The notes beneath the pieces were generated by a model. It worked only from the letters and a program-made list of their open reading frames with translations, was not told where the DNA came from and made no database searches. The translations under genes were made by a program, and so were the position numbers. Below, one piece after another: positions 51,970 through 60,841 of a stretch of DNA of 64,000 bases. How positions within the stretch are numbered: the first letter of the stretch is position 1; each line of letters begins with the position of its first letter. Source of the DNA: Microbacterium oleivorans (GTDB lineage Bacteria > Actinomycetota > Actinomycetes > Actinomycetales > Microbacteriaceae); the NCBI RefSeq assembly GCF_001644225.1, contig NZ_LSTV01000001.1, forward strand, positions 1,242,005 to 1,306,004, read 5' to 3'.

Positions 51970-52541
51970 CCGTCAGCGAGATCGAGGCGCATCAGGACAC
52001 GCGGGAACCCGTTCAGCACCGAATCGGTGTCGGCGGCCTTCACGAAGCCGGCCCGTTCGAACAGGCTTCGGGTGCCGACGTAGGCCATCGTGAGGTCGAC
52101 CTTCTCGCCCCTGTTGTCGACGGGGTACCCCTCGATCGCCGGCGCACCCTGCGACCTCGCGAACTCCACCGCGCCCGCCAACAGGGCGTGGGAGATACCC
52201 TTCCCGCGATGCCCCGGACGGACGCGGATGCACCACACCGACCACACGTCGAGGTCGTCGACGTGCGGGATCCGCCGGTTCGTCGCGAACGAGGTGTCGG
52301 CGCGGCGATGGATCGCTGCCCATCCCACGACGTCATCGCCGTCGTACGCGAGGACGCCTGGCGGCCCCTCGGCGACGAGCTCCCGCATCCGTTCGCCGCG
52401 CGCGCGGCCGGACAGCGACCGGTGCTCGGGGCCGGGGAGCCGGTAGCTCAGGCACCAGCAGACGTTGGCGTCGGGACGCTTCGGCCCCACCATCGTCGCG
52501 ACGTCGTCGAACGAGGTGGCGGGGTGGACGTCGATGGTCAT
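51897..52541 (-). CDS. GNAT-family N-acetyltransferase
   Basis: 214 aa. The acetyl-CoA loop lies in VWCIRVRPGHRGKGISHALL (about 105-124; R/Q-x-x-G-x-G/A type), followed by GYPVDN and the C-terminal SLFERAGFV strand typical of the fold. Substrate unknown. ATG 52541 is chosen by the length of the family core. The last ~24 residues (LADGQRPPAKLAGSSS onward) are encoded over the end of the convergent Nudix gene. Confidence 0.88.
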   Translation of the reverse strand: MTIDVHPATSFDDVATMVGPKRPDANVCWCLSYRLPGPEHRSLSGRARGERMRELVAEGPPGVLAYDGDDVVGWAAIHRRADTSFATNRRIPHVDDLDVWSVWCIRVRPGHRGKGISHALLAGAVEFARSQGAPAIEGYPVDNRGEKVDLTMAYVGTRSLFERAGFVKAADTDSVLNGFPRVLMRLDLADGQRPPAKLAGSSSAIASAIFRTWV

Positions 52542-52579
52542 GGCAGCAGGATGTCGCCTGCCACCGACGCCCGCACCCC

Positions 52580-54175
52580 TCACGGGACCCGGAGGTTGCG
52601 ACCTTCGAGGTAGGCGAGGTCGATGACGGGCCGCGAGCCGAGCGGTTCGTCGAGGTCGATCGTGAAGGGTGTCGCGCCGGAATCCACACACGCGGGTGTC
52701 TGGACATCGTCCCGCAGCGCGACCAGGACCTCGACGACGTCGGTGTTCTGGTTCTCCTGGAGCAGCTCTATCGCCGCGGCGTCCACCGGGCATCCGCCCT
52801 CGGAGACGAGCAGCGGCAGACGCGCCGCCGCCGGATCGGCGGCGGCCGCGTCGAGGGCGACGTCCACGGTCCGGTACCCGTCGACCAGCTGGGTCATGAG
52901 GCACTGCGACCAGTCCGTCACTACCCAGGCGCCGCCTGCGTCTCGGCTGATGGTCAAGACTTCGTGCGTCGCAGCCGGCTCGCCGGGCTCGGGATCCCGC
53001 GGCGTGGAGCCGTCGTGAAGGCTCCACGACCAGAGGACGACCCGGTCCTCGGACTGCTCGACGGGGGCCCACTCCTCCTCGCCGAGCTCGGGGACACCCT
53101 GCCCCGCGATCGCGGCACGACCGTTGTCGTCGAGCAGACTGCTCAGCCCGGTGCCGGCGTACGCCGAGTCCGGGATGGGCACACCACCGCACGCGGAGGT
53201 CGGCGCAGCATCCGGCTCGCTCTGCGACGGAGTCGCGTCCACGAACGACACCTCGTTCGTCCATGTCGTCGCGGGGAGTCCGTCTCCCGCCCACGAGGGC
53301 GTAGAGCCGCTGACCGGGACCAGACTGTCCCGCGCCATCCGCGTCACACCGAGCAGGTCGTCGTCTGCGGAGAGGACGATGTCCGCCCCCTCCGCGCTCC
53401 GGCTGAGGCCGCCACCGGCGACGACGGTGTCCACGACCGCCTCCCGCTGCGCCACGGTCAGGAAGTACCAGGCCGGATCGGGCAGCACGTACACCAGGAA
53501 GGTCGGCACCGACTCGGCCATCGCCGCGGCGGCATCCAGCCCGTGGCGCTCGGCGAAGGCATCGAGGATCCCCTGCCCGTCGACAGGCAACCCCTCCGTC
53601 CACCCCTCCGGGATGCGGGTGGATTCCTGCACGCTGCGGTCCGAGCCGGCGACGAACGACTCCGCCATCGCAGGGCCGTCGGGTCCGTGCGTGCTCACGA
53701 GGGACGAGGGCTCATCCTCGAAGACGTGCGTCACGCTCCCATCGGCCGACACGTACGACGCACTGACGCTGCGCACGAGCAGGTAACTGTCGGACGAGGC
53801 GCTACCGTCCGGGAGGTCGTACCGCTGCGGGCCCTCCGTCACGGTCGCGATCCGGAGCGTACGACCGTCCAGCTGGTCCTGCACGGGGCGGGAGAGATCG
53901 ACGGCGGGGGGCGCCGCGATCTCGGGACGGGACAGCACCTGTGTGGCGACGAAGGCGCCGACGGCGATCACCGCGACGGTCACGACGGCGACGGCAGCGG
54001 TCAGCAGACGCAGGTTCACCGCCGGGAGCGCCGGCAACCGCCAGGTCCGTCGCCGGGCCCCCGCGGGCTCCGCGGCGATGGCCCGGGCGAGCTGCTCGCG
54101 GGCCGCCGCGACGGCCTCCCGGGTCGGTTCCACGTTCGGGGCGAGATCACGCACCCTGTTCGACAGCGCGTCCAT
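52580..54175 (-). CDS. Membrane-anchored extracytoplasmic protein paired with the sigma factor (CU044_5270-like)
   Basis: 531 aa. A short cytosolic N-terminus (1-55, Arg/Ala-rich helix AREQLARAIAAEPAGARRR) leads into one membrane helix at about 56-79. A 450-residue external region has acidic, beta-rich composition and several Cys. The layout (one helix, short cytosolic part, gene overlapping an ECF-type sigma factor by 29 bases) is that of anti-sigma or sigma-associated proteins of the CU044_5270 type, but no zinc-binding anti-sigma motif (HX3CX2C) is present. GGAGGGG lies just before ATG 54175. Function not certain. Confidence 0.75.
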   Translation of the reverse strand: MDALSNRVRDLAPNVEPTREAVAAAREQLARAIAAEPAGARRRTWRLPALPAVNLRLLTAAVAVVTVAVIAVGAFVATQVLSRPEIAAPPAVDLSRPVQDQLDGRTLRIATVTEGPQRYDLPDGSASSDSYLLVRSVSASYVSADGSVTHVFEDEPSSLVSTHGPDGPAMAESFVAGSDRSVQESTRIPEGWTEGLPVDGQGILDAFAERHGLDAAAAMAESVPTFLVYVLPDPAWYFLTVAQREAVVDTVVAGGGLSRSAEGADIVLSADDDLLGVTRMARDSLVPVSGSTPSWAGDGLPATTWTNEVSFVDATPSQSEPDAAPTSACGGVPIPDSAYAGTGLSSLLDDNGRAAIAGQGVPELGEEEWAPVEQSEDRVVLWSWSLHDGSTPRDPEPGEPAATHEVLTISRDAGGAWVVTDWSQCLMTQLVDGYRTVDVALDAAAADPAAARLPLLVSEGGCPVDAAAIELLQENQNTDVVEVLVALRDDVQTPACVDSGATPFTIDLDEPLGSRPVIDLAYLEGRNLRVP

Positions 54176-54740
54176 GGTTCCCCTCCTCTCCGAGGGTCGT
54201 AGTGAGCTCGGGGACGCGGAGGCGCCGCCGGACACGATTGAGGCGGGAACGGACGGTCCCCACCGGGATGCCGAGGGCGACCCCGATCTGCTCGTAGGTC
54301 AGGTCGCCCCACGCGTGCAGAAGGAGGACGTCGCGATCCCCGGAGGGGAGCGCCGCGATCCGGTCCGCGAGCCCGCGCATCGCGGAGCCCGCGTCGATGC
54401 GGTCATCCGATCGCGACGCGCCGTCGGCGTGTCCGGCTTCCGCGACGGCCGCGGAGGCCGCGATGGCCCGCCACTGCCGCGCATCCCGCGCGGTCATCCG
54501 ACGGATGACGCGGGTGGCGATGCCGAACAACCACGGCCGCGCCGATTCCCACGCATGGTCGAAGCGGTCGCGCTTGCGGAACGCGATGAGGAAGGTCTCG
54601 CTGAGGACGTCCTGCCCGCCGTCCGAACCCACGCGCTGCGCCGCGAACCTGCCGATCGCACTCGCGTGCCGCTCGAACAGCTCCGCGAACGCCGGCGGGT
54701 CGCTGAGGGAGCGCCGGATGATGCTGCTGTCGGTGGTCAC
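54147..54740 (-). CDS. ECF-type RNA polymerase sigma factor
   Basis: 197 aa. Sigma region 2 (FAELFERHASAIGRFAAQR, then DVLSETFLIAFRKRDRF and SARPWLFGIATRVIRR, about 16-82) and region 4 (LPSGDRDVLLLHAWGDLTYEQIG, then VGTVRSRLNRVRRRL, about 133-175) are joined by an Asp-rich linker. Directs polymerase to a small set of stress or envelope promoters. GTG start. It lies 31 bases after rluD in the same direction and overlaps the downstream membrane protein, its likely partner. Confidence 0.92.
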   Translation of the reverse strand: MTTDSSIIRRSLSDPPAFAELFERHASAIGRFAAQRVGSDGGQDVLSETFLIAFRKRDRFDHAWESARPWLFGIATRVIRRMTARDARQWRAIAASAAVAEAGHADGASRSDDRIDAGSAMRGLADRIAALPSGDRDVLLLHAWGDLTYEQIGVALGIPVGTVRSRLNRVRRRLRVPELTTTLGEEGNHGRAVEQGA

Positions 54741-54771
54741 ACTTCATATTCACCGCGACGCGGCGAACGGT

Positions 54772-55695
54772 TCACGATTGGTCGCGCAGGATCTCCAGAG
54801 CGTGGGCGAGGTCCGCCGGGTAGTCCGAGCGGAACGTCGACCAGTCCCCCGTCGCGGGGTGCGCGAAGGACAGTTCGTGGGCGTGGAGCCACTGCCGCGT
54901 CAGCCCCAGGCGCTGGGCGAGCGTCGGGTCCCCTCCGTAGAGGGGATCGCCGACGCACGGATGCCGGTGGGCGGCCATGTGCACGCGGATCTGGTGCGTG
55001 CGCCCGGTCTCGAGGTGCACCTCGAGCAACGAGGCACGGGGGAACGCCTCGAGCGTTTCGTAGTGCGTCACCGAGTCCTTGCCCTCGGGCGTGACCGCGA
55101 ACTTCCACGAGTGGCTGGGGTGACGGCCGATGGGCGCGTCGATGGTCCCCACCAGCGGGTCGGGGTGGCCCTGCACGACCGTGTGGTAGATCTTGTCGAC
55201 CTCGCGTTCCTTGAACGCCCGCTTCAGCGCGGTGTAGGAGCGCTCGGTCTTCGCGACGACCATCAGGCCGCTCGTGCCCACATCCAGGCGGTGCACGACG
55301 CCCTGACGCTCGGGAGCGCCGGAGGTGGCGATGCGGAACCCTGCGGCGGCGAGGGCGCCGACGACCGTCGGACCCTCCCATCCCAGCGAGGGGTGCGCGG
55401 CGACACCGGCGGGCTTGTCGACGACGACGATCTCGTCGTCGTCGTGGACGATGCCGAGGTCGGGTACCGCGATGGGGACGATCTCGGGACCCCGCTTGTC
55501 CTCCCAGTCGACCTGCAACCAGCCCCCGGCGACGAGCTTGTCGGACTTGCCGACGGTGCGCCCGTCGAGTTCGACTCCCCCACCCTCGGCAACCTCGGCC
55601 GCGAACGTGCGTGAGAAACCGAGCAGCTTGGCCAGCGCGGCGTCGACCCGGGTGCCGTCGAGGCCGTCCGGGACGGGGAGGCTACGGCTGGGCAT
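54772..55695 (-). CDS. Pseudouridine synthase, RluA/RluD family
   Basis: 307 aa. N-terminal S4 RNA-binding domain ([20 protein letters not shown], about 10-75). The catalytic domain has [16 protein letters not shown] near 135 with the essential Asp, and the C-terminal [12 protein letters not shown] motif. Makes pseudouridine in 23S rRNA; whether D- or C-specific cannot be read. ATG 55695 is used, which overlaps the end of lspA by 14 bases. Last gene of the dcw-lspA run. Confidence 0.93.
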   Translation of the reverse strand: MPSRSLPVPDGLDGTRVDAALAKLLGFSRTFAAEVAEGGGVELDGRTVGKSDKLVAGGWLQVDWEDKRGPEIVPIAVPDLGIVHDDDEIVVVDKPAGVAAHPSLGWEGPTVVGALAAAGFRIATSGAPERQGVVHRLDVGTSGLMVVAKTERSYTALKRAFKEREVDKIYHTVVQGHPDPLVGTIDAPIGRHPSHSWKFAVTPEGKDSVTHYETLEAFPRASLLEVHLETGRTHQIRVHMAAHRHPCVGDPLYGGDPTLAQRLGLTRQWLHAHELSFAHPATGDWSTFRSDYPADLAHALEILRDQS

Positions 55696-56290
55696 GGGGA
55701 TCGGCGGATGCCGGCTGCTCCTCGTCGTCCGCCGTCGCCGCCGCGGCATCCTTCTCCCGCGACCCGTCGAAACGGACGCCGAGCAGGACCAGGATCGCGA
55801 CGGCGAGCATCATCGTGACGATGAAGGAGTCGGCGACGTTGTAGATGGCCGAGGGGAAGCCCAGCCAGAGCCACGGCGTGTGGATGAAGTCGACGACGTG
55901 CCCCACGAGGAATCCGGGTGCGCGGAACAGTCGGTCACCCAGGTTGCCGAGGATGCCGCCGAGCAGCAGCCCGAGGACGATGGCCCACGCCCGCGACCGC
56001 ACGCGGGTCACGGCGAGGACGATGATCGTGACGGCCGCGGCGGCGAGCACGAGGGTGAAGACCCAGGTGACGCCCTCCCCGAGCGAGAAGGCCGCGCCGG
56101 GGTTGAAGGTCAGGTAGAGCTGGAGGAAGTCCCCGAGCACCGGGACGGCCTGCCGCTCGGGCAGGTTCTCGAGAGCGAGGAACTTCGTGAACTGGTCAGC
56201 GGCCAGCACCAGCACCGCGAGGATCGCGATGGTGGTGCCGGCCGCTGCGGCGCGCAGTGTCGTCCGGGACGCGGACGTTCGGCTCGACAA
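55682..56290 (-). CDS. lspA: Lipoprotein signal peptidase (signal peptidase II)
   Basis: Aspartic protease that removes signal peptides from prolipoproteins such as CtaC and the 27846 lipoprotein. About 202 aa, four helices. Catalytic Asp in GNLGDRLFR and in YNVADSF. There is no ATG or GTG before the first helix: the only common start is TTG 56290, with no visible ribosome site. A CTG at 56305, overlapping the divIVA stop (CTGA), begins LTARTLSSR, which aligns better with relatives that start MTARR. The start is unsure; coupling to divIVA translation is likely. Confidence 0.88.
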   Translation of the reverse strand: MSSRTSASRTTLRAAAAGTTIAILAVLVLAADQFTKFLALENLPERQAVPVLGDFLQLYLTFNPGAAFSLGEGVTWVFTLVLAAAAVTIIVLAVTRVRSRAWAIVLGLLLGGILGNLGDRLFRAPGFLVGHVVDFIHTPWLWLGFPSAIYNVADSFIVTMMLAVAILVLLGVRFDGSREKDAAAATADDEEQPASADPHAQP

Positions 56291-56301
56291 TGTGCGAGCG
56301 G

Positions 56302-56907
56302 TCAGGACGCGGGGATGGGCGTCGAGCCCGAGGTGCCGGCGACGTCGAGATCGCGCAGCTTCTCCTCGATGAAGCCGCGCAGCTGGACGCGGTAGTCGCG
56401 CTCGAACTGACGCAACTCGCTGATGCGACCCTCGAGGGTGCCGCGCTCGCTCTCGAGGCGGGTGAGCTCGTCCTTGGCCTTGGTGCGGGCCTCGTTGAGG
56501 ATGGCGTCGGCCTCGGCCTGCGCCTCGGAGATGAGCTTCTCCTTCTGCGCCTTGCCCTCGGCCACGTGCTCGTCGTGCAGGCGCTGCGCCAGCTCGATGA
56601 TGCCGGCGGACGCGGCCGCAGGAGCGGTCGCTCCGGCTGCGGGGGTCTCGGCGACGGGCTCGGCCGGAGCCGGGGCCTCCTCGACGACCTCTTCCTCGGC
56701 GGTGGAGGCGGCGGCCTCCGGAGCGGGGGTCTCGCCGGACTCGTACGCGGCGAGCTTCGCCTTCAGCTCCTCGTTCTCGGCGATCGTCTTGCGCCACTCG
56801 ACGACGATCTCGTCGAGGAAGTCATCGACCTCGTCCGGGTCGAAACCCTCCTTGAAACGAACATGCTGGAACTGCTTGGTGACGACGTCTTCGGGAGTCA
56901 AAGGCAT
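56302..56907 (-). CDS. divIVA: DivIVA / Wag31 polar growth protein
   Basis: 201 aa coiled-coil scaffold that marks negatively curved membrane and directs polar peptidoglycan synthesis in actinobacteria. The membrane-binding N-terminal domain is MPLTPEDVVTKQFQHVRFKE with DEVDDFLDEIV. A Pro/Ala/Glu linker (55-100) separates it from the long C-terminal coiled coil (about 100-190). The start ATG follows AGGAAAG. Likely Ser/Thr phosphorylated in relatives; the site is not identifiable here. Confidence 0.96.
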   Translation of the reverse strand: MPLTPEDVVTKQFQHVRFKEGFDPDEVDDFLDEIVVEWRKTIAENEELKAKLAAYESGETPAPEAAASTAEEEVVEEAPAPAEPVAETPAAGATAPAAASAGIIELAQRLHDEHVAEGKAQKEKLISEAQAEADAILNEARTKAKDELTRLESERGTLEGRISELRQFERDYRVQLRGFIEEKLRDLDVAGTSGSTPIPAS

Positions 56908-57021
56908 GTGTCTTTCCTCTTTCGGGGCTCAGGAAGCGGGCCGGTCAATGAAGACCCGCGAGGCGCGAGCCGTACCCCGACAGCATAGTCCGCGGCTGTC
57001 GTGGGTGCGACGACGACGACC

Positions 57022-57324
57022 TCACACGCGGCTCAGCACCTGCGTGACGGACAGGAGCACGAAGCAGCACAGCATCGTGATCGGGAAGGCGAGATCGAGC
57101 GCGATGGGACCGATGCGCAGCGGCGGTATGAAGCGGCGGAAGAACTTCAGCGGCGGGTCGGTCACGGTGAACACGACCTCGGCGAAGACGAGCCAGCCGC
57201 CGCGCGGACGCCACTCCCGGTTGAACATCGGGATGTACTCCAACACCAGACGTGCCAGGAGGAACAGCACGTAGATGAGCAGGAGCGCGTTGAGGATCCC
57301 GGCGATGAGGCCGATGACCGACAC
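57022..57324 (-). CDS. YggT family membrane protein
   Basis: 100 aa with two main hydrophobic segments (about 4-28 and 73-95) and the conserved TDPPLKFFRRFIPPLRIGPIALD in the loop. Placement between sepF and divIVA is near-universal in Gram-positives; the role is unknown, possibly in division-site or osmotic functions. Four bases after the sepF stop. Confidence 0.93.
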   Translation of the reverse strand: MSVIGLIAGILNALLLIYVLFLLARLVLEYIPMFNREWRPRGGWLVFAEVVFTVTDPPLKFFRRFIPPLRIGPIALDLAFPITMLCCFVLLSVTQVLSRV

Positions 57325-57328
57325 GACG

Positions 57329-57784
57329 TCAGTGCGTGAAGGGGGCGGAGTCGGCGTCGCCCTGGGCGATCGCCCCCTCGCCGGAGACCGCGACGTTCTC
57401 GGGAGAGAGCAGGAAGACCTTGCTCGTCACGCGCTCGATGCGGCCGTACAGACCCAGCGAGAGTCCGCTCGCGAAGTCGATGAGGCGGCGGGCGTCCGCA
57501 TCGCTCATCTGCGAGAGGTTGATGATGATGGGGATGCCGTCGCGGAAGTTCTCGGCGATCATCTGCGCGTCGCGGTACTGCTTCGGGTGCACCGTGACGA
57601 TCTCGCTCACGGTGGCCGGCGCGGGCTGACGCACGACGGCCGGACGGTGGATGGGCGTCACCGGGGCGGTCTTGTTCTCGACCTGCTTCTCCCGGCTCTC
57701 GCGGCGGGGAGCCGGCTCCTCGTAGACCTCTTCCTCGTCGGCGAGGCCCAGGTACACCATGGTCTTCTTGAGCGGGTTCGACAT
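57329..57784 (-). CDS. sepF: Cell division protein SepF
   Basis: 151 aa membrane anchor of FtsZ in actinobacteria, which lack FtsA. N-terminal amphipathic helix [14 protein letters not shown], a charged linker (20-60), then the compact SepF core (about 60-140; [20 protein letters not shown] and [15 protein letters not shown]). The absence of ftsA between ftsQ and ftsZ fits its role here. 32 bases after the yggS-type gene. Confidence 0.96.
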   Translation of the reverse strand: MSNPLKKTMVYLGLADEEEVYEEPAPRRESREKQVENKTAPVTPIHRPAVVRQPAPATVSEIVTVHPKQYRDAQMIAENFRDGIPIIINLSQMSDADARRLIDFASGLSLGLYGRIERVTSKVFLLSPENVAVSGEGAIAQGDADSAPFTH

Positions 57785-57816
57785 CGCATCCTCCGTATTG
57801 CTCGTCTGTGATGAGG

Positions 57817-58503
57817 CTAACCGTGCAGGGGCCTCGGGCCTGTGATTGCCGAACCGATGCGCAGGTGTGTCGCACCCGCGGCGATCGCCTCGGCGAAGTC
57901 GCCGGTCATTCCGGCGGAGATCCAGTCGGCATCCGGCACCACACGGCGCAGCCGTGCGGCGTGATCCGCGAGCCGGGCGAAGGCCGCGGCGGGGTCCTCG
58001 TCGAGCGGGGCGACGGCCATCACGCCCCGCAAACGCAACGAGGGGCAGGATGCCGAGACGTGCTCGGCGAGCTCCTCGACACCCGACGGCTGGACGCCCC
58101 CGCGACCCGGGTCATCGGTGAGGTTGACCTGGATCAGGACGTCGAGCACGCTCTCGTCGCCCTCGGCGCGGGCGCCGTGGAGCGCGTCGGCGAGCCGCGC
58201 GCGGTCGAGGGAGTGCACCGCGTCGGCATCCCGACGCACCGCTTTCGCCTTGTTCGTCTGCGCCTGGCCGATGAAGTGCCAGCGCAGCGCCGGGCCCGCG
58301 TAGTCGGCGCGTTTGGCGCTGAGTTCCTGCTGCCGGTTCTCGCCGACGTCGGTGACGCCGAAGGCGGCGAGATCCTGCACGAGCTCGACGGGATGGAACT
58401 TCGTGACGACGATCCGCGTGATCGTCGCGGGATCGCGGCCCGCCGACCGCGCGGCATCAGAGATGCGCGCGTCGATGTCGGCGAGCCGCGAACGAAGATC
58501 CAC
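57817..58503 (-). CDS. YggS-family PLP homeostasis protein
   Basis: 228 aa, TIM-barrel PLP-binding protein without known catalysis. PLP-lysine in RIVVTKFHP near residue 35, then GENRQQEL near 54 and the phosphate-binding [23 protein letters not shown] at 197-219. Regulates PLP and amino-acid balance in other bacteria. GTG start, seven bases after the ftsZ stop. Confidence 0.95.
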   Translation of the reverse strand: MDLRSRLADIDARISDAARSAGRDPATITRIVVTKFHPVELVQDLAAFGVTDVGENRQQELSAKRADYAGPALRWHFIGQAQTNKAKAVRRDADAVHSLDRARLADALHGARAEGDESVLDVLIQVNLTDDPGRGGVQPSGVEELAEHVSASCPSLRLRGVMAVAPLDEDPAAAFARLADHAARLRRVVPDADWISAGMTGDFAEAIAAGATHLRIGSAITGPRPLHG

Positions 58504-58510
58504 GACGGCG

Positions 58511-59671
58511 TTACTTCAGGAAGTCGGGGATGTCGAGGTCGTCATCGCCGAACGCCGAGTCGTAGTCGCTCGACGACGACGCGGGCGCCGACACCGACAC
58601 CGACTCGCGTCCGCTGTTCTCCGCCGCGGCGAGGTCGCGCGCGACCGTGTCGGCGGGCAGCGGCGGCAGCACGGGAGCGGATGCCGGGCGGCTGGCCGTG
58701 ATCGGCTCGACCTTCACCTGGGGCTCGCCGCCGTCGAAGCCGGCCGCGATGACCGTGACCCGGACCTCGTCGCCCAGGGTGTCGTCGATGACGGTACCGA
58801 AGATGATGTTGGCCTCGGGGTGCGCGGCCTCCTTGACGAGCTGCGCGGCGTCGTTGATCTCGAAGATGCCGAGGTTCGAACCACCCTGGATCGACAGCAG
58901 CACGCCGTGCGCGCCCTCGATCGACGCCTCGAGCAGCGGCGACTCGACGGCCAGTTCGGCTGCCTTGATCGCACGGTCGGCGCCGCGGGCCGAGCCGATG
59001 CCCATGAGCGCGGACCCCGCGCCCTGCATGACCGACTTGACGTCGGCGAAGTCGAGGTTGATGAGACCGGGCGTCGTGATGAGGTCGGTGATGCCCTGCA
59101 CACCGGCGAGCAGCACCTGGTCGGCCGTGGCGAAGGCCTCGATCATCGAGATGCCGCGGTCGCTGATCTCGAGCAGTCGGTCGTTCGGCACCACGATGAG
59201 GGTGTCGACCTCTTCCTTGAGCTTCGAGACGCCCGCCTCGGCCTGCGTCTGGCGACGACGGCCTTCGAAGGAGAAGGGCTTGGTGACAACACCGATGGTG
59301 AGGGCGCCGATCGACTTCGCGATCCGCGCGACGACCGGGGCACCACCGGTGCCCGTACCGCCGCCCTCGCCCGCCGTGACGAAGACCATGTCGGCGCCCG
59401 CGAGGGCTTCCTCGATCTCCTCGGCGTGGTCCTCGGCGGCACGACGGCCGACCTCGGGGTCGGCGCCCGCGCCGAGACCGCGCGTGAGCTCGCGGCCCAC
59501 GTCGAGCTTGATGTCGGCGTCGCTCATCAGCAGCGCCTGGGCGTCGGTGTTGACGGCGATGAACTCGACGCCGCGAAGGCCGAGCTCGATCATGCGGTTG
59601 ACGGCGTTGACACCGCCACCACCCACGCCAACGACCTTGATCACAGCAAGGTAGTTCTGGTTCTGGCTCAC
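58511..59671 (-). CDS. ftsZ: Cell division protein FtsZ
   Basis: Tubulin-like GTPase that forms the Z ring. 386 aa. GTP signature GGGTGTG at 103-109, T7 synergy loop [10 protein letters not shown] near 205. The C-terminal conserved peptide DIPDFLK at 380-386 is the binding site for SepF and other partners. GTG start with GGAGG upstream. A 157-base AT-rich spacer separates it from ftsQ, probably holding its own promoter. Confidence 0.98.
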   Translation of the reverse strand: MSQNQNYLAVIKVVGVGGGGVNAVNRMIELGLRGVEFIAVNTDAQALLMSDADIKLDVGRELTRGLGAGADPEVGRRAAEDHAEEIEEALAGADMVFVTAGEGGGTGTGGAPVVARIAKSIGALTIGVVTKPFSFEGRRRQTQAEAGVSKLKEEVDTLIVVPNDRLLEISDRGISMIEAFATADQVLLAGVQGITDLITTPGLINLDFADVKSVMQGAGSALMGIGSARGADRAIKAAELAVESPLLEASIEGAHGVLLSIQGGSNLGIFEINDAAQLVKEAAHPEANIIFGTVIDDTLGDEVRVTVIAAGFDGGEPQVKVEPITASRPASAPVLPPLPADTVARDLAAAENSGRESVSVSAPASSSSDYDSAFGDDDLDIPDFLK

Positions 59672-59712
59672 GCCGGCCTCCGTATCGTCCTGAACCTCGA
59701 GTGCAAACCTTC

Positions 59713-59729
59713 AACCTCAACCAGAGGTT
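59713..59729. repeat. Inverted repeat in the ftsZ upstream region
   Basis: AACCTC (59713-59718) and GAGGTT (59724-59729) flank a five-base loop. On the minus strand a further GAGGTT lies nearby before the ftsZ start. The surrounding bases (59700-59770) are much richer in A and T than the rest of the window, as expected of a promoter zone. Could be a transcript hairpin or a regulator site. Confidence 0.5.
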
Positions 59730-59828
59730 TAAAGAATTGCCGAGTATGCAATTCCCGATTCCGAACGTAGGCGGCGCAGCGCCGGGGAGCCGCAGCGACG
59801 CGGGCGTGTCGCGCGATCTGATTCCGCG

Positions 59829-60839
59829 TCAGCGGACGACGACCGCGTCGGGCGACGAGATGTCGTACTCGTCGGCCTCGGACGGAGGCGTGGCGATCAT
59901 CAGGGCCTGCAGGACGCGGGCTTTCTCGACGGGGTCATCGGAGCTCCCCCACACGACCTCCGCCCCCTCGATCGTGAGGGTGACATCGTCGGGCGTCGTC
60001 GCCGCCATCGCCGTCACCTGCGTCCGCAGGTCGGCCGGGAGCGAGCGGTAGACGGCCCCCACGGCGCGGAACGCGCGCGACCCTGCGCCGCCGGTCGCCT
60101 CGATCACCGGGTAGCCCTCGGGTGCCTTCTCGCTGGTGGAGAGGACGACGCCGGCCGCGTCGACGAGCGAGAAGCCGCCGCGCGTCGATACCACCCCCAC
60201 GGGAGTGCGTTCGATGATCCGGACGACGAGCTCCTGCGGCGGACGCGCTTCGATGGAGTAGCTCTCGACGAGCGGGAACCCGACCAGCGCGGCCTTGACG
60301 GCGCTGGAGTCGACGAGGGCGAGCGGGGTGCCCTTCTCCCCCGCGAGCGCCTGCTCGACGGCACCGCGGTCAAGCCGATCGGTGCCCAGGACGGTGATCT
60401 TCGAGACGGCGAACAACGGGCTGTAGGCGGTCGCCACGGCCCCGAGCCCGACGAGCACCACGGCGGCGAGCGACGCCAGCCACGCGTAGCGACGCCGCCG
60501 CTGACGGACGGTGAACCGTCGGACCTCGCGGCGGAGGGCACGTCGGCGGGCGCGGGCCGCCGCCCAGACGTCGCGCAGACCGAGCGGGCGGTCGCCCTCG
60601 GCATCCGGCGTCCGTTCGCCGGGCTCCACGTCGTCGACCTCGGCCACCGGCTGAGCGAACGGGACGAGGCGGCCCGGCCGCGAGGGCTCGATGACCTCGG
60701 TGACCTGCTCCGGCGCCGGTTCGGGGTCGCGCACGGGCGGTTCCACCCGAGGCGGCGCGACGGGCTCGGGCTGCGGAGCCGCCGTCGGGGCGGCTCGACG
60801 TGCCGGCGGCGTCGTCGGCAGGGGGGACGGCCGCCGCAC
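59829..60839 (-). CDS. ftsQ: Cell division protein FtsQ
   Basis: 336 aa. A long Pro/Arg-rich cytosolic N-terminus (about 1-115), one membrane helix (AWLASLAAVVLVGLGAVATAY near 120-140), then the external POTRA domain (SPLFAVSKITVLGTDRLDRG) and the FtsQ/DivIB domain. It scaffolds the septal peptidoglycan machinery. GTG 60839 is chosen, two bases after the murC stop, with CAGGA eight bases upstream. No ftsA follows. Confidence 0.94.
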   Translation of the reverse strand: MRRPSPLPTTPPARRAAPTAAPQPEPVAPPRVEPPVRDPEPAPEQVTEVIEPSRPGRLVPFAQPVAEVDDVEPGERTPDAEGDRPLGLRDVWAAARARRRALRREVRRFTVRQRRRRYAWLASLAAVVLVGLGAVATAYSPLFAVSKITVLGTDRLDRGAVEQALAGEKGTPLALVDSSAVKAALVGFPLVESYSIEARPPQELVVRIIERTPVGVVSTRGGFSLVDAAGVVLSTSEKAPEGYPVIEATGGAGSRAFRAVGAVYRSLPADLRTQVTAMAATTPDDVTLTIEGAEVVWGSSDDPVEKARVLQALMIATPPSEADEYDISSPDAVVVR

Positions 60840-60841
60840 GG

